Below are positions 1 through 10,112 of a DNA stretch of 64,000 nt, piece after piece. The notes below the pieces were generated by a model. That model was not told where the DNA came from. It saw nothing but the letters and a program-made list of their open reading frames with translations, and did no database searches. Both the position numbers and the translations under genes were made by a program. The DNA comes from Portulaca oleracea. Its lineage: Eukaryota; Streptophyta; Magnoliopsida; Caryophyllales; Portulacaceae. The stretch covers positions 37,047,330-37,111,329 of the forward strand of contig CM055879.1 of the NCBI GenBank assembly GCA_029582165.1. The letters run 5' to 3'. Numbering within the stretch: the first letter of the stretch is position 1; every line of letters begins with the position of its first letter.

Positions 1-980
1 TATTTGATTGACTTTTTACTCCATAAATAATCCTCAAAAGAAAAAAGGAGAGATAGTCTTAAGATACACCAAATCCATACATAATCAAACTTTATTATCA
101 AAAAAGACACGTGTTTTAAAATATCTATAGAAAAATTGAGCACTAGCTAGTACTTAGGAAGTTAGGACCTTTTATGTATTTAGATATTTAATTCAATCTT
201 GGATGACTCAACAGTGTAGAGTAATCTAAGGAAGCTCACTCTGTGTTTTTTCACATTAGGGAGAAAATTAACGGAATGCTTCAAGAAGCTTCGCTATAAT
301 TAACTACAATGTAATGTGGGTCAAGATAAAGTAATGAGTGTGGTTTAGTCAAGCATAGTTATGCTGTCTGCTTTAGAATCAGTACGATTTAGTGTACACA
401 TCTTAAGTTTATCGTGCAATCCCAACCTTACTTCTGGAACCAACGACCACTAATTAAAATTTTATAATATAATTGTATTTGGTACATGGGAATGAAGTAC
501 ACAATATGGTTTAATATAATATTTGAAATTTTAATGCTCCCTGTCTTTCAAAAGACCCCGGGGGGTTCCTAACAAGCTTTTGAGTTCAAAATTGGATTTA
601 TTTTTAGCTTTTTTGACCAAATTTACAAAATTTTTTGAAGTGTTTGACAAATAATTTTTTGTATTAGTTTTTGAGATCAACAATGACAATAAAACTCCAG
701 TAAGGTCCCGCTGACACAAGATATAGGAAATATAGATGTAAGTAGCATTCTTACGTTCTAAAAAACATTTTAAAGAAGCTAATTCTTACGTTCTAAAAAA
801 AAAATCTTTGGAAAACTGGTCGAAATAGAAGCAATTGAAAAAAAAAACATTTTAAAACCCGCTCTGGTGGACAAGAGAACAAGGGAAATAAATTGAGAGA
901 AATTCATATCTTTGCGTACCAAGCAAAAAATAGTTAAGTGAGAGAGCTACATGCATATGAAACACACATCCACAAAAAGA
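1..980. other. Gene-free AT-rich intergenic DNA
   Basis: I see no gene, RNA or complete element here. Open frames are short and lack recognisable motifs. Simple A-rich runs occur near 790-850. Confidence 0.6.
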
Positions 981-982
981 TA

Positions 983-1196
983 CTCCCTCCGTCCCAAATT
1001 AATTGACGTTTTGACTAAATTTTGATCGTTAACTATTTACAAATTATAATGAGTTATAAAATGAAATTACCTTCATCGTAATGTTTAGTAAATATCTTTC
1101 TAATGACAGTAATTTCATATTGTAACTCATTGTGATTTGTGAGTAATCTACGGTCAAAATTTTGTCAAAATGTCAATTAATTTGGGACGGAGAGAG
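983..1196. mobile_element. Stowaway-type MITE (Tc1/mariner)
   Basis: The element begins CTCCCTCCGTCCCA and ends with its inverted complement, TGGGACGGAGAGAG, and is flanked on both sides by the dinucleotide TA (981-982 and 1197-1198). The 214-bp length, the terminal inverted repeat and the TA duplication are the hallmarks of Stowaway MITEs. The inversion extends inward: AAATTAATTGACGTTTTGAC at the left mirrors GTCAAAATGTCAATTAATTT at the right, so the transcript would fold into a hairpin. It has no coding capacity. Confidence 0.92.
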
Positions 1197-1198
1197 TA

Positions 1199-1903
1199 CA
1201 TGGATAACACAACACAAGATAACTTACCAACAATCACTCGCTCATATTACGTGGCCATGTTAACCATTGGCCGCCAAACAACTCTATTAGTTAATGTAGT
1301 GTCCTCCGCTATGTCTATATGTCTCATATCGGTTCCAATCACTTCCGTCACAAATTTTCGGGAGGGCTTCTCACAACCATTTAATTGTACAGAACATTTT
1401 TTTTTCCCTACAAACAGTTAAGTTACACATTTAATCTAAATAAGTAATAACTGACAACTGATTCAAACAACAAACTGTTAATCGTTGGTTGCCCAATAGT
1501 ATTGGAGGAACATGGTGAGAGACTGATGGAGAAAAGACCAATGCAGAAAATGACACCCCACATAAGTTGATCCACATTCTACAATGAATGAGATAGAAGG
1601 CTAGAAAAGGCTTTCAAGAAGGTGGCCTTGAAATCTTCTTCTTCTTCTTCTTTTTTTTTTTTTTTTGAGGGGAAGGTTTTATTAAACTTAACTAAGGTTG
1701 TTCTTTAATGAAGCAAAATATAAGTAGATAAAGTGTGGAAAGTATGGGAGTATAAATTATCATTAGGCCTTAATTATTAGTTTAAATTTTTAATTGAGAC
1801 GGTTCTCCATGACATTAGAGTAAGATTAACCGAGAGATCTCGGGTTTGAATCTCAGCACCTCTTATACTCCTTTAAGCAAGGTTAAGGCAACATATATTG
1901 CAT
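1199..1903. other. Gene-free stretch with a possible SINE-like B-box
   Basis: No gene is visible. A CTT/T-rich tract lies at 1634-1668. Around 1835-1860 the sequence reads TCTCGGGTTTGAATCTCAG, which resembles the tRNA B-box that serves as an internal Pol III promoter in SINEs. I cannot find a convincing A-box or tRNA cloverleaf, so this is only a hint. Confidence 0.35.
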
Positions 1904-2082
1904 GCACCTGGAGCATGTGCTCCAGATATTTATAAGTGAACAAGATATTTATAAGTGAACAATCATTGTAATAAGAGTGAACAATCTAATATCTATGGTG
2001 AACAATTTAATACTGTGGGTAAACAATCTAATATATGTGGGTGAACAATGATATAATCTGGAGCACGTGCTCCGGGAACACC
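1904..2082. mobile_element. MITE-like element with palindromic ends
   Basis: Each end carries a perfect or near-perfect 14-bp palindrome: GGAGCATGTGCTCC near 1910 and GGAGCACGTGCTCC near 2060. The two ends are also inverted copies of each other. The interior holds four or five copies of a GTGAACAATCTAATAT-like unit. I found no clear target-site duplication, so the superfamily is open. It lies about 240 bp upstream of the RPL30 start codon, and its right end brings in a CACGTG core. Confidence 0.6.
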
Positions 2083-2138
2083 TAATAAATTACAAGGTTA
2101 AGGGTTTATATGTTTTTTTTTTTGGGAAAGGAGAATAA

Positions 2139-2280
2139 ATGGGCTGGGTTGGGCTTTCCTAATGCGAGGACCAAATATTTAAATCCGAACACGCGGGCTT
2201 TCATGGGCCTGGGCAGTGGTATCCAAGTTTAAATGAGAAAAACCCTAAAGATTATAAATCCGCCATTGTTAGGGTTTGCT
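2139..2280 (+). promoter_or_regulatory. RPL30 promoter: site II elements, two telo-boxes, TATA-like box
   Basis: TGGGCT/TGGGCC-type site II elements lie at about 2139-2158 and 2204-2209. A telo-box AAACCCTAA is at 2240-2248 and a second in reverse (TTAGGGTTT) at 2269-2277. A TATAAAT-like box lies between them near 2253. The following leader is pyrimidine-rich. Telo-box plus site II is the established promoter signature of plant ribosomal-protein genes. Confidence 0.85.
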
Positions 2281-2324
2281 TCCTCTCGTCTCGATTCTCT
2301 CTCCTCATCCTACCAGACGACACC

Positions 2325-4032
2325 ATGGTTGCCGCCAAGAAGACCGTAAGTTTTCCCTTCTCATTCATTTCCTTCGTTCTGCAATTCCTTGATTCGATTC
2401 GTGCTTGAGAAATGGCGTTGAAAGACGGCTGCTTGTTGTTGTGCGAATGCAGAAGAAGACTCATGAGAGCATCAACAACAGGTTGGCTCTTGTGATGAAG
2501 AGTGGCAAGTACACTCTTGGTTACAAGACCGTCCTCAAAACCCTCAGGAGCTCCAAAGGTTCGTTCCCTCTTAAACCCTAATTTGCTCGTATGTCTGCTC
2601 GCATTTTCGTTCGCATTCAGTCTTAGTCATTTTGCTTGGTTTTGTCTGTAATTTGAGTGTTCTTTTTGTGGCGATTTTCTATGGCATTAAGATCGTTTAG
2701 TGAGACTGATAAAGAGCAACTTTTTTGCCTACGGGATTCGGTTGTTTTGAGTTCGATGGATGAATTAGGGATCGTTCGAGGAGTATGAAATGTTTTAACA
2801 TCGGCTATAATCGGGAATTACTAGATAGATAACTATACTTTCATTTGATTGAGCGGAAATTTGCATGAATTTGGAGTTAGGAGGCATGGATTGTAAATTT
2901 GTTTCTTGCTGAATCGGGGTAGTATATGATGCAGATAACTGCAAACGTATTATACTTTCTAGGTAATTGATAGGTCGTCTGTTTGTAATCTCTGTGATAA
3001 TCTATCATGGATGGTGGTTGATGTTAGTATTTTGTAGCAAAATGTGAAGTTCAAAGTTTCCTGTGGAGCAGGCATTGGCCTGTGTGTTAGCATCATCTGA
3101 GCATTTATTCATAATGATGCTATTTGGTTGGTATGAGAATTACCCGTTGATTTGGGCTATGATGAGTTTAGGCATTGTTTTGCGAATTAAGTGGCATTTT
3201 GGTTATGCGTCCTTGAAATTAGAAAATTCGACCTCCCATGTGAAATTGTGAAGCATAAATGTGAGTTTGCGTAATGAAGGCTGTAATTTTGATTCATATT
3301 GTTCGGTGAAGGAAGACGACATAACTTGCTCTCATGCTTGTATCAGTTCTATATGGATGACTGCATTAGTGATGTTACATTCTTTTGCGCACTTTGGTCC
3401 ATTTATATTTAATCTGAATTGTATACAAGGAATAGTTTGTGACACTATCACTGATTTTGCTCAGTTGAACAATTTCTGGAGATGTTATGTTGGATTTGTT
3501 TCAAGTTCAATGCTTGCATTCCTTAAAGGATGATGTCTGTTTCACACGAGACTGTAGTGTCTGTACGCTGACAATGGACTCTGTTTATTGTTCTCAGCTA
3601 AGTTGGTTATCATCTCCAACAACTGCCCGCCACTTAGGAAGTCTGAGATTGAGTACTATGCTATGTTGGCCAAAGTTGGAGTACACCATTACAATGGCAG
3701 TAAGTATTGTGTTCTCACTTCCTCCAACTTTGCTGTAATCAATTAATCATATTGATAGGATATGTGTAACATCTTCTCATGCATTCAATGATGAAAAGTC
3801 TGAATTCTGACGACAAATTATTCGATGGTTTCTGTAGACAATGTGGATCTTGGAACTGCCTGTGGTAAATACTACAGGGTGTGCTGCCTAAGTATCATCG
3901 ACCCAGGTTTGTTTACAATCCTTTGTTCGACGACTCATTGAATTTAGCTGTACTTTGTGATTTTTCCTAACTCGATAAATGCTTTCATCAGGTGACTCTG
4001 ACATCATTAAGAGCATGCCAGGAAGTCAGTGA
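2325..4032 (+). CDS. 60S ribosomal protein L30 (eL30), five exons
   Basis: This encodes the cytosolic large-subunit protein eL30. I read five exons: 2325-2345, 2453-2558, 3598-3699, 3838-3906 and 3992-4032. They join with GT/AG borders into a 112-residue protein, the usual length of the family. It starts [18 protein letters not shown] and ends in [13 protein letters not shown]. The L7Ae/L30e fold is represented by segments such as [20 protein letters not shown], and the conserved [20 protein letters not shown] follows. The ATG is in a favourable context (ACCATGG) right after a pyrimidine-rich leader, and no upstream in-frame start competes. Introns are 107, 1039, 138 and 85 bp; the long second intron contains several chance open frames. 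The gene looks intact, and the promoter elements upstream fit coordinated ribosomal-protein expression. Confidence 0.97.
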
Positions 4033-4744
4033 CTTGCGCTTGATTTGCAGCTTATAGGGGATAATTTTTTTACTTCTGTGTTCTAAGTTTGAGTTATTGT
4101 TTACGTAGCAGAAAAGTTTTGTTGTCATTGTAGGACATTTGGATCTGTTGCTCTTCTCTGTAGACATATTTTCCGTCCTTGTGGTGCACAATGCATATGA
4201 ATCACTTGACTGATTAACTTCTGTTCTTTCTGTTCTGTTGTAGCTTTGTAACTTCCGGTCTAATTAGTGTAATTTATGTTGCGAATTGACTGAGCAGACC
4301 AAAGTTTTGGTTTGGGTTTTTGAGAAACCCAAAAGAAGTGTTAGGAAGCTATAATTTAGGGAATGGTTCAGAACCAAAACCTCTTCTACACCGAATAAAA
4401 AGTAAACAAATCCTAATACATTGCATGCTTTGGGCCTTATTTCCGTAAAGATGATCTTGAGATGTTCTATTAGAGAAGGATTTCCCTCAGTAGTCAAAGC
4501 ATACAACAAACATAAATCCAAACAGTACTTATTTCCAGCTGGAAGCAAATTAAAGTGCAGGAGTTCCACCCTTTAACTACATATACTTTAAACATTTTCA
4601 AGTGCTCGAAGTCATAACTCTATTACCTCGACTATCAACAACCAAATAACAAAAACTGTTAGAACCAAGAAAATAAGCACTGGCCAACGAGATGCCTTCA
4701 AAGATTGTATCAGCAAAGCAAATGTTCCATACATTGCAAGGTAT
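4033..4744. other. RPL30 3' flank and first copy of a diverged duplication
   Basis: The RPL30 3' UTR presumably occupies the first 200-250 bp. Positions about 4524-4720 resemble 5838-6030: both contain AGCAAATTAAAGTRCARGAGTT, CCCTTTAAC, a TACATATACTTTAAA stretch and AAGAAAATAA. On the minus strand the second copy ends in a hydrophobic tail, but neither copy is a recognisable gene. I treat it as a diverged repeat, perhaps the 3' end of a decayed gene. Confidence 0.4.
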
Positions 4745-4985
4745 TGGACTATTGGATAATGTATATGGTGAATGAATTCTTATTTATGGGGCCTCAAAAG
4801 ATTCTTGATAGGGAGGAATTATGGGATCATTTGTCATGTATATCTCAATCTTGTGATGAGCCATGGATCTTTCTTAGGAGGTGATTTTTAACAGCCTTTT
4901 ACACCCGAATGAAAGGATTAGCGACAATGAGATCAAATACTACAGACTTCCAAGCTTTTTTGAATAGGAATGCATTACAAGACCT
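4745..4985 (+). pseudogene. LINE (non-LTR retrotransposon) endonuclease fragment
   Basis: Broken frames on the plus strand give ELWDHLSCISQSCDEPWIFL and then, after a frameshift, GDFNSLLHPNERIS. The pattern of W-x-hydrophobic followed by GDFN is the conserved core of the apurinic endonuclease domain of plant L1-type LINEs. Only about 80 residues' worth remains, with stops and frameshifts, and no reverse transcriptase follows. It is a dead fragment. The assignment rests on one motif. Confidence 0.55.
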
Positions 4986-6101
4986 AAAGCACTCTAGTAA
5001 TTTTTGAATGTATTTCATATACTGTATTGCCGGAAGGGTTGCTAGATCAATGCCCCCTCCTCCGGAAATTGTCAAATCCGAATATTCAGAGAATCAGAGG
5101 AGAACATCCTTTAAATTTTGCGATTACTGGACAGGATTATATGATTTTCAAGGGGTAATTGCAATCAACTTTGTTGATCTGGGTGACAGTTCTAGACTCC
5201 TTCTTGAAAGGTGCTTCAGCATGGCAAGTTTGTGACAGAGGAACAAAGGCAGTATATTCTCACTCCTTTTACAGTTTTACACCTGAGGAAATCAACCAAG
5301 TTTTATTTTTCTTTTTCTTTTTGGCACAATTGATGATTCTAAAAGCCCTGACCCGGTGGTTATTCTCCTTTTACAGTGTTCAATTTCAAAACTTCTTGTG
5401 TCAAGAATGAAAAATGTCCTGAAAGATATTGTGGAAATTGGAAAACTAATATAGGTTTTTGTTTAAGGTACACCAAATTATCTTCATATGCAACTGCTAG
5501 TCAAAAGCTTTACGATCAAATTAATTAATTGTAAGAAATTAGTAACAAAATTACTTGTGTAAGAATTCTTTTCTTTGTTTATACTATGAATCTCTATTTC
5601 AATCGACCTCACAACACAGACTTAATGCACCGAGCAACAACTCAACAAGTACTCCACAAATACCATAGTAACCTATTTACTACTAATTAAGAAGCACAAC
5701 TACAGACACCTTATGAGAATCTCTAAAGATCAGAGAAGAGTAATAGATGGATAACATAATAATAATAAATTAATTTATGATAATAATTAAAAATAGATTG
5801 ACAAAAAACAATTACATTATCAAAAGTTAAATTCAAATGGTACTTATTCTTAGCAAAAAGCAAATTAAAGTACAAGAGTTCTACCCTTTAACTTACATAT
5901 ACTTTAAATTCTATCACTTCCCCGAACACATAACTATATCACCTTGAATAGCAACAACCAATATATAACCAAAACTGCTATAATCAAGAAAATAATCATC
6001 AGCGCTGAGATTTCTTCAAAGAATGACTGGAAAAATCCAAAATCATCCTGACACATCTTGAAAGATTTTAAACTTTTTGTATATGCAAGTAACTTCAAAT
6101 A

Positions 6102-6103
<2 letters not shown>
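4986..6103. other. No recognised gene; second copy of the diverged duplication
   Basis: Short frames here have no recognisable motifs. The second, more AT-rich copy of the 4524-4720 repeat lies at about 5838-6030. Confidence 0.4.

Positions 6104-6160
<57 letters not shown>
6104..6160. repeat. (AT)n microsatellite
   Basis: An uninterrupted run of alternating A and T of nearly 60 bp. The long minus-strand frame crossing it encodes only alternating Tyr-Ile and is not a gene. Confidence 0.95.
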
Positions 6161-6163
<3 letters not shown>

Positions 6164-7437
6164 AAAATTGGATTTTAATAATCCCTACTTTCACCAATTA
6201 TTACCACAAATGTCAGGTAGGGTAAATGTAATTTACTCTGAGATTACTCCATTGATGGAGTTGTTATTGCTGGGTCAGGTGTCCCATGTTAGGTTATCAA
6301 TATGGAGTTCACTAACATATTCGAAATGGAACCAAACCTGTTATGAATCGATGATAAGAAGAATTATTTGATCAATTATTGAAGAGGATCCTTTACTTTG
6401 GCAAGAGTTACTAAATTTCATTGATGAAGGTCACAAAAGGGAGTTGCACAAATTTGAAGACTTTAACGCATGATGCAGACATTGATAGAACCAAGAGCGT
6501 GATATGGACTGGAATGTAGAACAAATTTGATCAGTAAGGTTGTATTTACTTTGAGCCTATGTTTTTAGTACCCACTTTTCTATTTAAAGGGTTCTAAGAC
6601 TGCAGACCTTTTTTCTAATTTTTTTTTATTGTAATCGAACTCAATTCATTGGATTTTCAATAAATAATTGAAAAAAAGGAAATGTACCTAAAAAAAGCTA
6701 TCTGCTAAATGTGTTCAATACCTATAGGTCTTTATTGTGATTGAACTCAACCCATTGAGTTGTAACTCAAGTTAAAGATGGAAAATATGCAGTACAACTA
6801 GTAAAAAGGTTGAGAAATTGTCTATGTTTCTTAGTGAATTGGACACGGTTGTAGAGAATTTGCAATTTTTTTTTTTTGTTGAGATTTTACTACTTGTAGA
6901 TGGTACATGTCAAATAAGATGGTAAATCGGTTGCCCATCACAATCAAGGTCATCCCAAGGGGGAAGAAAAGGTAATTTGTTTGAGATTTTCTTTTTAGGA
7001 GATTTTTTGTCATTATTGAGTACTCTTGACGAGTACATCAACAAATTAATTGTACGTCACTGACAACATTGTTAGGAAATAATGCAATTTCTTGGATATG
7101 TAGGTATAAAATCAATATAGCACTAGTTCATGGTTGATGGAAGACGAAACATATGTAGTAGCTGTATATGACACAATACTAAAAACTTCAATCCATAGAC
7201 TAAAACACTCTAAAAGTCTTTAATATATGATAATCCACGACAATACAGTGACTACATCCATGGTTAGTGATATGTATTATCAATGGATACTATTATAGAA
7301 ATTCATAATTGTTTAGGTTTAGGGTTCTAGGTTTGGATAAATTCATATTAGAAAATGGGCCGAACTTGGGATTCTAGGTTTGGATTGTTTGGATTTGAGG
7401 GGGTCCAACTCATAACCTTACACTGGCATATATTATG
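6161..7437. other. No recognised gene
   Basis: Plus-strand frames around 6168-6530 contain LWQELLNFIDEGHKRELHKF and a few other protein-like strings between stops. I cannot assign them to a family; they may be a decayed coding fragment. The rest is AT-rich. Confidence 0.35.
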
Positions 7438-7810
7438 GGGTTATTTGAATTAAATAATCTAATCTTTGGGGCAATTTGAATATGACGAACTGACCATTGA
7501 AATTTGGACTCAACAAACTATGCTTAATATATATTCTATTAGATTGAATGAACTTTTACCGATTTTAACTCGTTTGAAAAGTGATATGACAAAGGTGATT
7601 GCTTATATAAACTATTTAAAAGGTGAAAAGTAAAGAAAAAAAAAACACATGGATCACCACCGTAAATTACTTTTCCAACAAGTTAAAATCCATGAAAGTT
7701 CATTCAATCTAATAGGATGTTAAGTATAATTTGTCAAATCCAAATTCCAAAGGTCAGTTCATCGTATCCAAATTGCCTCAAATGTTGAATTATTTAATTC
7801 TAATAACCCT
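7438..7810. mobile_element. Long-TIR foldback MITE
   Basis: The two ends are inverted copies over more than 100 bp: GGGTTATTTGAATTAAATAA at the left mirrors TTAATTCTAATAACCC at the right. Further in, GAACTGACCATTGAAATTTG mirrors CAAATTCCAAAGGTCAGTTC. The arms are separated by a short AT-rich loop. Long arms suggest a Mutator-like non-autonomous element, but I could not confirm a 9-bp duplication. Confidence 0.65.
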
Positions 7811-8138
7811 ACATGATGAGAGAGTTGTTTTTAACTAATATATGTTGTAGTTTTCCCTTCCTTTTCAACTTGTAATATCTCAAAATATATTACACAAACT
7901 TATAAGTTACTCCTTTATTTCCCTAAAAATAAGAACATGATTTTGGATCCCAATGTACCCAAATTTTGGGTTACTTGATCATAACAAATTCGCATTTATT
8001 ATTAGATATTAATATATCTGGTTTTATACTTAAATGATTTTAATGTAGCTACCATAACTGAAGTGGTGGTGAACCGGCCTCAGGGATGACTTAAGTGGGC
8101 TTATAGTGGTTCCTTATGGGTCTCATGACTTCAGAATT

Positions 8139-8245
8139 TTTTCGACGAGTTGAAAGTTCATTCAAATCAATAGGATATTAAGTATAGTTCATCGAATTCA
8201 AATTTCAAAGATCAGTTCACAATATCTACATTGCCCTGAAGATTT
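8139..8245. repeat. Partial second copy of the 7.4-kb MITE (one arm)
   Basis: This stretch matches the right arm of the element at 7438-7810: GAAAGTTCATTCAA, AATAGGATRTTAAGTATA, CAAATTYCAAAGRTCAGTTC and AATTGCC in the same order. The left arm is absent nearby, so it is a truncated copy. Confidence 0.6.
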
Positions 8246-8521
8246 AGAAATTGTTCGCTACCTACTACTTCCTGGAAAATAACTAGACGAGGTTTAACGA
8301 AACATTGTACTTTAGTTCATTACAATCTAAGATGGAAAAATATTTTTTTTTTCAACTATCCAGATTATGGACATATATTTTTATTGATATATCTTTAAAA
8401 ATATCATAGGTTATACTTTTAAAAATGTATTTTTCACTATAAATTTACCATAGTAATTTGATATGATGAAGCTCCACGTGCGGTACAGTTTTGATGCCGA
8501 TTCTTTCCAACAATGGGGCTT

Positions 8522-8653
8522 GGCATCGTTCTTTTGTGCGTTGCGTTCGCGTTGTGTTACGTTTAGTTGCGTTGGAAATGGTTAAAAAGTGATGATAATT
8601 TGCGTTATGTTGCGTTGCGTTTGGGTGCGTTAACGCATAAAAGAACGATGCCT
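8522..8653. mobile_element. Short MITE with GGCATCGTTCTTTT ends
   Basis: GGCATCGTTCTTTTGTGCGT at the left is mirrored by ACGCATAAAAGAACGATGCC at the right. The inside is rich in GTTGCGTT words. The ends resemble those of the elements at 33352-33640 and 49529-49679, so this is probably one MITE family. The target-site duplication is unclear. Confidence 0.6.
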
Positions 8654-9258
8654 TAGGGATCTAATAAACAAACAAATAGGTGGTCTTTCTGAAAATGTTA
8701 AGAAAAAGTATGTTTTCCCCTTTTCGCGGGAGTAGAGGAAACATTTGGACAAGATCAAGGACACTATCACTAGACCATAATATATGTTCCCACATATATA
8801 GTATGAATTAAACTTACACGAGATCAATAGTTCACCAAATTTCATTTTAGATTCTTGAATTTAATTTCATAGTTAGACATGTCTGTGTATATCTCATAAA
8901 TATTGAGGAAAAGAACGAACTCAAATTACAAATATTCATCAAATAAAAATTTTAAAGTTTTGAAGTTTTGAATGTATGATCATGAATAAATTATGAACTC
9001 AAATTATAAATAAGTACATTATATGATCATAAATGTATGCTAGTGTGCTCATAAAATTATATGATATGCCGATAAAATTCATTCCAGGAGTACATGAATA
9101 TATATGATATATGGTACTCTTGAAAGTATAATCCAATTTTCAGCCGATATGTTCTAATCTTTCACAGTTGTCTGAAATGTATAAATGACACCTCAAATTA
9201 TCATCTTGAAATTATATTTTAAAAAATGTGTAAGAATATATGTATCATATATGTTTCT
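8654..9258. other. Thioredoxin gene 3' flank, no gene seen
   Basis: AT-rich DNA between a MITE and the stop codon of the minus-strand thioredoxin gene. No coding motif is visible. Confidence 0.5.
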
Positions 9259-9977
9259 TTAAACTCTGCATTTCTCAATCTTCCTTTGAAGTTCTTCCTT
9301 TCTTGTCCCCGTAACCTTGTCAATCACTTTGGCATTCTTCATCAACAAAAATGTTGGCATTGTTTGTACTCCATACTCGCATGATACATCCTGTACATTC
9401 ATCATTCATCAGATCACTTCTATCAACTTTAGCTATTTATTCATCAAAATCAACAAAATTAGCTACTTCATGATTATAAATTAGCATTAAAAAGGTTTAT
9501 TATACGTACAAATAATTTATCCACATCGATCTTAGCAAACTCGACATCAGTATACTTGACTGCAAATTCATCAATGGCAGGGTCTATCTTTCGGCACGGC
9601 GCACACCATGAGGCCGTGAAGTCCACCACAACCTTCAACATATTTAACCAAATCTTTGTAAGTTTTCATACCTATAAAAGATGATTTTTGTCCAATATTT
9701 TTAGGTTTTTTAGTTAAAGCGATTAATTTTTCAACCTGACGAATAGAGAAAAAAAAACAGAGAAAAAACACAAACTTATTACCAATTTGTTGGTGGCTTT
9801 AGAGGCTTGGAAATAACTTCTCCAACTCGATGAAGAATGGAAGACGATAACCCGATGAACTCCATTGGCCTTAGGAGTGACCATAGGAGCAGAGACTTTG
9901 GTATAACTATTTGTAGGAAAATAGTTAGAATATGAAGACTTATTGCCTTCCATTCTAATCATACTGTTAGCCCACAT
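9259..9977 (-). CDS. Thioredoxin h (subgroup II, h2-like), WCAPC active site
   Basis: The product is a dithiol-disulfide oxidoreductase of the plant h-type. Exons on the minus strand are 9977-9783, 9632-9510 and 9390-9259. All junctions are GT/AG and in phase 0, giving 149 residues. An N-terminal extension of about 40 residues, as in subgroup II, precedes the fold. The redox motif is in [13 protein letters not shown] (Trp74, Cys75, Cys78). The second Cys is followed by RK, and the cis-Pro loop reads [10 protein letters not shown]. The usual motif is WCGPC; here Gly is replaced by Ala between the cysteines, which can shift redox potential or substrate choice. The protein lacks the Gly2 of myristoylated h2 members and starts MWANS. 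A paralogue with the same exon lengths for exons 2 and 3 lies at 42132-43094. Both catalytic cysteines are present, so I expect an active enzyme. Confidence 0.92.
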
Positions 9978-10104
9978 TTTCTCTCTTTTTTTTGAGATGA
10001 TTTTTGAAGATAGCCGTAAAATTGGGATGACTCTAGCTAGTATCTTTGATTAGGGTTTGGGACTAGGCTTGTTTTGATGAGTATGGTAGGATGAACTAGA
10101 GGGA

Positions 10105-10112
10105 TATTTATA
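10105..10112 (-). promoter_or_regulatory. TATA box of the first thioredoxin gene
   Basis: TATAAATA on the minus strand, about 130 bp upstream of the start codon. The context CAACTATAAATATCCCTC closely matches the equivalent position of the paralogue near 43200, which supports a real core promoter. Confidence 0.65.

Noticed and set aside
1835..1860. tRNA gene
   Set aside because: Only a B-box-like stretch is present; no acceptor stem, anticodon arm or A-box could be drawn.
3063..3738. Plus-strand frames in RPL30 intron 2 and across exon 3
   Set aside because: They lie in the long intron or in the wrong frame of exon 3; the spliced eL30 frame explains the coding signal.
5934..6197. 87-codon minus-strand frame with a Tyr-Ile run and a hydrophobic tail
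   Set aside because: Much of it is the (AT)n microsatellite; the tail is part of a diverged repeat and has no intact gene context.
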